In this document: piece after piece, positions 59,956-64,000 of the stretch
Numbering within the stretch: the stretch's first letter is position 1
How the letters are laid out: each line of letters starts with the position of its first letter
Source: Chryseobacterium defluvii
GTDB lineage: Bacteria > Bacteroidota > Bacteroidia > Flavobacteriales > Weeksellaceae
Assembly: GCF_003634775.1 (NCBI RefSeq)
Contig: NZ_RBXB01000001.1
Location: forward strand, 744,001 to 808,000
Length of the DNA: 64,000 nt
Direction of reading: 5' to 3'
Translations under genes and position numbers: made by a program
The notes under the pieces: model-generated
Database searches by the model: none
What the model saw: only the letters and a program-made list of their open reading frames with translations
What the model was told of the DNA's origin: nothing

Positions 59956-60861
59956 TTATTCAACCCTTTGCTTTTTAAACATTTCAGGGTTATAGTTAAT
60001 AATAAATATTCCCAGAATGATTAATATGGCAGCAAGGATGAATTTAAAAGAAATGTGTTCATCCAGAATCAGCCAGCTTAAAAATATAGAGATTATGGTA
60101 TTGATATACGCCAAAATAGAAACCTGTACGGGAGAGACCTTGGTTAGCGCATAATGATAAGCAAAAAAAGCTGCAACAGATCCGAAAACAGCAAGATAGA
60201 GCGTCGCAGAAATACTTCTTATACTCCAGTTTCCGAAATTGTAATTTTCCGAAAAAAGAAAAGCAAAAATGATCTGCACAATTCCGGCAAAAGCAAACTG
60301 GTAAAACAGATTTAAGGAAATATTTCCGCTTTGAAGGTTCAGCTTCTTGGTATAAAGTGTTCCGGATGCCCATCCGACGATTGCTATGAAAAGATAAAAG
60401 ATTCCCATGGCATAATCCGGGTTTTTCAGATCATGGATGCCATCCCAGAAAATAAAGAGGATGCCGCTGAAGCACATCAGAACTCCCACCAAAGCCTTAA
60501 AACTGAACTTTTGTAAGCCCAGAGCCACACTTCCCAAAAATATCATGATAGGAGAGCAGGCGCTTATCAGAGAAGTCAGACTGCTCGTAACGGTCTCTTC
60601 AGCTACTGTGGTCATTCCATTGGCTATGATCAGCATTAATAAGGAAAAAATGATCTGATATCCTAAATTTCGCCAGCCAATCCATTGAAATTGTCCTCGG
60701 TAGATCAGAACGATAAACATAATGACAGCAGCAAGGAACTGACGGATTCCGGCTACAAACCATGCAGGAATTGTTTCTACTGCAATACGGATAGAAAGAA
60801 ATGTGGTTCCCCAGACGATAGCTACAGTGAGTATGGCGAAAGTAAGTTTATAATCTTTCAA
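59956..60861 (-). CDS. EamA family (DMT) transporter
   Basis: The protein of about 301 aa has ten helices in two EamA repeats. TVAIVWGTTFLSIRIAVETIPAWFVAGIRQFLAA opens the first, and AIVGWASGTLYTKK the second. The start is TTG; 60861 gives MKDYKLTFAIL and is preferred over the TTG at 60885. Members export metabolites or drugs; the substrate is unknown. Confidence 0.87.
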   Translation of the reverse strand: MKDYKLTFAILTVAIVWGTTFLSIRIAVETIPAWFVAGIRQFLAAVIMFIVLIYRGQFQWIGWRNLGYQIIFSLLMLIIANGMTTVAEETVTSSLTSLISACSPIMIFLGSVALGLQKFSFKALVGVLMCFSGILFIFWDGIHDLKNPDYAMGIFYLFIAIVGWASGTLYTKKLNLQSGNISLNLFYQFAFAGIVQIIFAFLFSENYNFGNWSIRSISATLYLAVFGSVAAFFAYHYALTKVSPVQVSILAYINTIISIFLSWLILDEHISFKFILAAILIILGIFIINYNPEMFKKQRVE

Positions 60862-60965
60862 AATATAGATGAAATGGAGGTACAAAGATATTTAATCTTT
60901 ACTGAAAAGAGATACGAAGTCTATTTATAAAAACTATAGTTTAAAATTATAATGAATTTGCGGCA

Positions 60966-60991
60966 TAAAAAAAGAGTACATGATGTACTCT
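60966..60991 (-). terminator. terminator after the second GG-leader peptide gene
   Basis: GAGTACA and TGTACTC form a 7-bp stem around TGA; on the minus strand TTTTTTT follows. Confidence 0.8.
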
Positions 60992-60998
60992 CTTGTAT

Positions 60999-61139
60999 TT
61001 AAGGCTCGAATCCGCCACAGGTATCATAAGCTACGCAGACCCATTTGCCGTTTCTGAAACAAAGCTGGCCCCCTGTACAATTGATACCCCCTACGATTTT
61101 TTTTAACTCGTCCTTTTGAAGTTTTTTCAAATTTTTCAT
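60999..61139 (-). CDS. GG-leader, four-cysteine bacteriocin-like peptide
   Basis: The 46-aa product begins MKNLKKLQKDELKKIVGG, aligning with the leader of the peptide at 24287-24475 (M-K-N-L-K-K, then D-x-L-K-x-I-x-G-G). The core after Gly18 has four cysteines (21, 27, 35, 41) and a GKWVCV stretch. It is too short for routine gene calls, but start, stop and terminator fit. It should be cleaved after GG by a C39-type peptidase-transporter encoded elsewhere. Activity is unknown. Confidence 0.8.
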   Translation of the reverse strand: MKNLKKLQKDELKKIVGGINCTGGQLCFRNGKWVCVAYDTCGGFEP

Positions 61140-61297
61140 TGTTTTGATTTTTTATGTTGGCATAACAAATGTTGTAAAAAAAACGGAGAAATCAACAAAT
61201 TTAACACAGTTTAACTCACACTGCGGTTGAGGTATTTGCTCATTACAGATTCATAGGCTGGTACAAAAGTCCGTTTTCAAAAAAGACTTTAATTTTT

Positions 61298-61305
61298 TAT
61301 CTTTG
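61298..61305 (+). promoter_or_regulatory. putative -7 element for purE
   Basis: TATCTTTG matches TAnnTTTG exactly, 20 nt before the purE ATG, with TTTTC about 20 nt further upstream. Confidence 0.5.
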
Positions 61306-61325
61306 AGCATCTAATATATAGTAAA

Positions 61326-61829
61326 ATGGTAGGAATTATTATGGGAAGTCAGAGCGACTTACCGATTATGGAACAGGCGGCCGGATTTTTAAAAAGCTTA
61401 CAGATCCCGTACGAGCTTACGGTAGTTTCCGCACACAGAACACCGGAAAGAATGTTTGATTATGCCAAAACGGCTCAGGAAAGGGGCTTAAAAGTAATTA
61501 TTGCCGGAGCGGGCGGAGCAGCACATCTTCCGGGAATGGTAGCCAGCTGTACCACATTGCCTGTAATAGGTGTTCCGATCTTGTCTAGTAATTCCATTGA
61601 CGGCTGGGATTCCGTACTTTCCATTCTTCAGATGCCGGGGGGAATTCCGGTAGCTACTGTCGCTTTGAATGGTGCTTTAAATGCAGGGATTTTGGCCGCA
61701 AAAATCTTAGGCAGTGGAGATCAGAGCATTGCAGAAAAACTTCAAAAATATCAGGATTCTTTAAAAGATAAAGTATTGGGAACGGTAGATGATATTAAGG
61801 CACAGCATCCTAATCAGTATGATCAATAA
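61326..61829 (+). CDS. purE: N5-carboxyaminoimidazole ribonucleotide mutase
   Basis: The 167-aa class I PurE converts N5-CAIR into CAIR. Signatures are [32 protein letters not shown] (catalytic His in SAHRTP) and [27 protein letters not shown]. The presence of PurK implies the two-step bacterial route. It ends with a strong terminator. Confidence 0.97.
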   Translation: MVGIIMGSQSDLPIMEQAAGFLKSLQIPYELTVVSAHRTPERMFDYAKTAQERGLKVIIAGAGGAAHLPGMVASCTTLPVIGVPILSSNSIDGWDSVLSILQMPGGIPVATVALNGALNAGILAAKILGSGDQSIAEKLQKYQDSLKDKVLGTVDDIKAQHPNQYDQ

Positions 61830-61831
61830 AC

Positions 61832-61860
61832 AAAACGCTTCGGATTTCGAAGCGTTTTTT
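61832..61860. terminator. bidirectional terminator between purE and the Xre gene
   Basis: AAAACGCTTCG and CGAAGCGTTTT form an 11-bp perfect stem with loop GATTT and T-rich and A-rich flanks. Confidence 0.9.
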
Positions 61861-62092
61861 ATTTTATAGGAAAATCAAAAAGTTCTTTGATGTCTATTTC
61901 TAATGCTTTAGAAATCACATAGATCGTACTTATTGTTGTATTAACTTCTCCTCTTTCTATTCTTCCAATTTGAGATATGGGAATGTCAGAAGAATTGGCT
62001 AATTCTTCTTGCGATATTTTTTTTTCTGCTCTTAATTTTTTTAGATTATCTCCAAAAGCTCTTATGAAATCAGGATTTCTTACATTGTTCAC
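61859..62092 (-). CDS. Xre-family helix-turn-helix regulator
   Basis: The 77-aa protein is a single HTH_3 domain: FGDNLKKLRAEKKISQEELANSSDIPISQIGRIERGEVNTTISTIYVISKALEI. No sensor domain is attached. It is divergently oriented from the JAMM-like lipoprotein gene, and a dyad in the space between them overlaps its own promoter. Confidence 0.92.
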   Translation of the reverse strand: MNNVRNPDFIRAFGDNLKKLRAEKKISQEELANSSDIPISQIGRIERGEVNTTISTIYVISKALEIDIKELFDFPIK

Positions 62093-62168
62093 AAAGCAAA
62101 GTTGAGCCTTGATGTAAGAAAAAATAAACTCATATGTGCGCTATTTATTTTTTTTATTATATATTTGG

Positions 62169-62193
62169 CAAAAATATTTTCCCATATTTGGGA
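62169..62193 (-). promoter_or_regulatory. promoter of the Xre gene with adjacent TCCCA-N4-TGGGA dyad
   Basis: On the minus strand TATTTTTG (62169-62176) matches the -7 consensus. The perfect dyad TCCCA-N4-TGGGA (62180-62193) lies just upstream in the spacer, where a bound regulator would block transcription. It is also close to the start of the divergent lipoprotein gene. Confidence 0.55.
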
Positions 62194-62237
62194 GATAAAA
62201 AAAAATTTATATTTTTAACAACGAAAAACACAAACTT

Positions 62238-63596
62238 ATGAGAAAAAATTATCTCAGGCTATTCCTGTTAATAGCCTTCCTGTTTACCGTGTATTCCTGT
62301 GTACACGATGAAGTATATTCCGCTGAAAATGCTGCAACGGTGGAATATCATTCCAAAAGCCTCTGGAAAGAGGATGAAAAATACATTAAAAACATCATCA
62401 AAATCTACTCTGAGCATGAATCTGAAATAAAAAGGGTAAACGGAGTGCCTCAATGGGATTATGCCATGAGCATGGGAAAGTATGATGAAACTTTTATGGT
62501 GGTTCCCATTGTAGAAAACAACAAGGTAGTAAGTACACTCTCCTGTGCAAGGTTTGATAAGAAAGTATATTTCAAATATGAAAATTCAGAAAAAAACAAT
62601 GAATTTTTCAACAGCATTATTTTTGGGAAATATACTCAGGTGAAACCTGCGCAGAAACCAGAAAATGATAACACCAGTACCCAAAAAGGCAGCATCTGTG
62701 TAACACAAAGCGTATCTTTATGGTACCCGAACAGTGAGACTGATCCTAATTCAGGAGGACACTGGGAGACTAACTACTACACGAATTGCTATTCTTACCT
62801 GGATTATTCTGACCCTAGCTGGGAAAGCGGAGGCAGTGGCGGTTTTGATTATGGTGGCGGTGGCGGAAGCACTACCGATCCTAATAATCCTCAGAATCTT
62901 ACTCCTTGTGAAAAAACAAAATCAAACCTTAACAAACCGAATGTACAGCAAGGAATAAGTGATGTGAAGGATCAGGCCAAGAAAACGCTTTCTGACATTA
63001 ATGCCGGAGAGATTGGCTTTAAAGAGAAAAAAGATGGCACCATAGTCCCTGCAGATGTTAATGCAAGCCACAAAGTAGTTTTTAATAATGTAACTGATGG
63101 CTATGGAGCCTATCATAACCATACTGCAACTGGAACCCATATGTTTTCGCCGCCGGATATCGCAGATACCTTATTTGGATTTGCCGCAGCACAAAGCGCA
63201 CAAGACGGGGTGGGAAATGCCTATTTTGGTATGATTGCTGCAGAATGGTGTAATTGCCCTCCTGATAATGTACAATATATACACTATGTAATAAATTATG
63301 CGGGAACTGGTACGGAATTGGGAAGTTATGTTTATACGCCTACACAAATGAATAAGTTTGTAACAGATTATCAAAAGCTTGTAAGTAATTTAACAAATAA
63401 ATCTAAGAACGGGTCAACATACATTAAAACTTCAGGAGACCTTAATGAAAAAGGATTGGAAAAATTATTTCTTGAAACATTAAAAATTATGAATTTAAGT
63501 GGAAAGGTAAATCTACAACGAGTAGAGCCCAATGGAACAGTTTATAATGTCGCTGAAGATATTAACGGTATGCCCGTTGGAACACCTTGTCCTTAA
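62238..63596 (+). CDS. surface lipoprotein with JAMM-like motif
   Basis: The 452-aa protein has a lipobox ending in FTVYSC (Cys21). A central spacer rich in Ser and Gly (about 195-212) separates an N-terminal domain from a C-terminal domain. That domain has AYHNHTATGTHMFSPPDIADT: His293, His295, Ser304 and Asp307 match the JAMM/RadC metal pattern HxH..SxxD, with one extra residue between the second His and Ser (eight instead of seven). Glu258 (AGEIGF) could be the catalytic Glu. It might be a cell-surface metallopeptidase. The gene lies divergent from an Xre regulator and 21 bp before a DUF6705-type lipoprotein gene. Confidence 0.72.
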   Translation: MRKNYLRLFLLIAFLFTVYSCVHDEVYSAENAATVEYHSKSLWKEDEKYIKNIIKIYSEHESEIKRVNGVPQWDYAMSMGKYDETFMVVPIVENNKVVSTLSCARFDKKVYFKYENSEKNNEFFNSIIFGKYTQVKPAQKPENDNTSTQKGSICVTQSVSLWYPNSETDPNSGGHWETNYYTNCYSYLDYSDPSWESGGSGGFDYGGGGGSTTDPNNPQNLTPCEKTKSNLNKPNVQQGISDVKDQAKKTLSDINAGEIGFKEKKDGTIVPADVNASHKVVFNNVTDGYGAYHNHTATGTHMFSPPDIADTLFGFAAAQSAQDGVGNAYFGMIAAEWCNCPPDNVQYIHYVINYAGTGTELGSYVYTPTQMNKFVTDYQKLVSNLTNKSKNGSTYIKTSGDLNEKGLEKLFLETLKIMNLSGKVNLQRVEPNGTVYNVAEDINGMPVGTPCP

Positions 63597-63617
63597 TAAT
63601 CAATTAAAAAAATAAAT

Positions 63618-64000
63618 ATGAATACAATAAAGACAAAAATTTTATTCGCATTAACATTATTTATAATCTTAATGTCTTGTAAAGCGCAAACTTTACCTCT
63701 AAATACTTCCTTTTTAGATATTCCAAATGGTGCTTACGTAAAAGACACTAATAATGAATTAAATCCTTATGTGGGAATCTACAAAACAAGCTTCAATGGT
63801 AATGAAGTTACTTTATTTATTACCAAACAAGAACACAAATTAGAAGAAAGTTCTCAAAAAAATTATTATATGGATGCTTTAGTAATAAAGTATATTGTAA
63901 AAAATTCCTCAGGAATTATTTTGCAAGATACTCAGAATAATAACCTTAATATTGCAGCTTTATACAGTATTGATATTGATTCTGTTGAAAATACTATAAA
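63618..64000 (+). CDS. DUF6705-type lipoprotein, 3' end cut by window edge
   Basis: The frame begins MNTIKTKILFALTLFIILMSC (lipobox Cys21) and continues open for 127 codons to the window edge. The segment IPNGAYVKDTNNELNPYVGIYKT matches the DUF6705 pattern of flavobacterial lipoproteins as I recall it. It follows the JAMM-like lipoprotein gene on the same strand and is probably cotranscribed. The function is unknown. Confidence 0.75.
   Translation, partial: MNTIKTKILFALTLFIILMSCKAQTLPLNTSFLDIPNGAYVKDTNNELNPYVGIYKTSFNGNEVTLFITKQEHKLEESSQKNYYMDALVIKYIVKNSSGIILQDTQNNNLNIAALYSIDIDSVENTI

Noticed and set aside
61211..61276. Short minus-strand frame ending AYESVMSKYLNRSVS then stop, looking like the C-terminus of a lost protein
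   Set aside because: Only about 20 codons are open before another stop, no start is visible and there is no homology evidence.

Overview
This window is AT-rich chromosomal DNA from a member of the Bacteroidota, most likely Chryseobacterium or a close relative in the Flavobacteriales. The signs are TonB-dependent receptors, a type IX secretion sorting tail, a Bat aerotolerance operon, promoters of the TAnnTTTG type, Bacteroidota-type lipoproteins, GG-leader peptides of the form MKNLKK...GG, and intergenic palindromes of the kind common in Chryseobacterium. The genus is an inference from protein character, not from a marker gene. I see no rRNA or tRNA genes, CRISPR array, prophage or intact insertion sequence.

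Layout: 1-7.3 kb holds an alpha/beta hydrolase cut by the window edge, glnS, an MFS transporter, a TonB-dependent receptor and a YpdA-type flavoprotein. 7.3-15.2 kb is mostly one leftward run (DinB, a 110-aa protein, rlmB, a DUF6263 lipoprotein, a small membrane protein, YfhO, glycosyltransferase), interrupted by a GIY-YIG gene held between perfect 38-bp inverted repeats. 15.4-23.4 kb is the rightward Bat operon (MoxR, GNAT, DUF58, BatD-like, BatA, BatB, BatC, BatD), followed by marC. 24.3-34.6 kb carries a GG-leader cysteine-rich peptide, menF, an outer-membrane barrel protein with an unusual membrane-tailed ECF sigma factor, two thioesterases, an acyltransferase, a hidden 20-aa amphipathic peptide gene, a PadR/PspC pair, a cytochrome P450 and an HD hydrolase. 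34.6-47.2 kb holds an orphan cobalamin riboswitch, a sorted FN3/GEVED surface protein, a minimal ABC system, mutS2, ung, mscS and pdxJ.

The most interesting locus is at 47.3-49.9 kb: a microviridin-type graspetide (omega-ester peptide) cluster with three precursor genes sharing a PFFASFLEKQ-type leader, followed by two ATP-grasp ligases of the MvdC and MvdD types. Two precursors carry the TxKYPSDxDE core. The first has the leader but an atypical short core. A strong hairpin separates the precursors from the enzymes. No dedicated transporter or acetyltransferase is adjacent.

The right end (50-64 kb) has a hydrolase/epimerase/acyl-CoA ligase operon, mvaD, a TauE/DUF1634 pair, purK and purE with a second GG-leader peptide between them, and a divergent pair made of an Xre regulator and a surface lipoprotein with a JAMM-like motif, followed by a truncated DUF6705-type lipoprotein. 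The GG-leader peptides and the graspetide precursors, whose leaders also end in GG, suggest a shared peptidase-transporter elsewhere in the genome; this is an inference.
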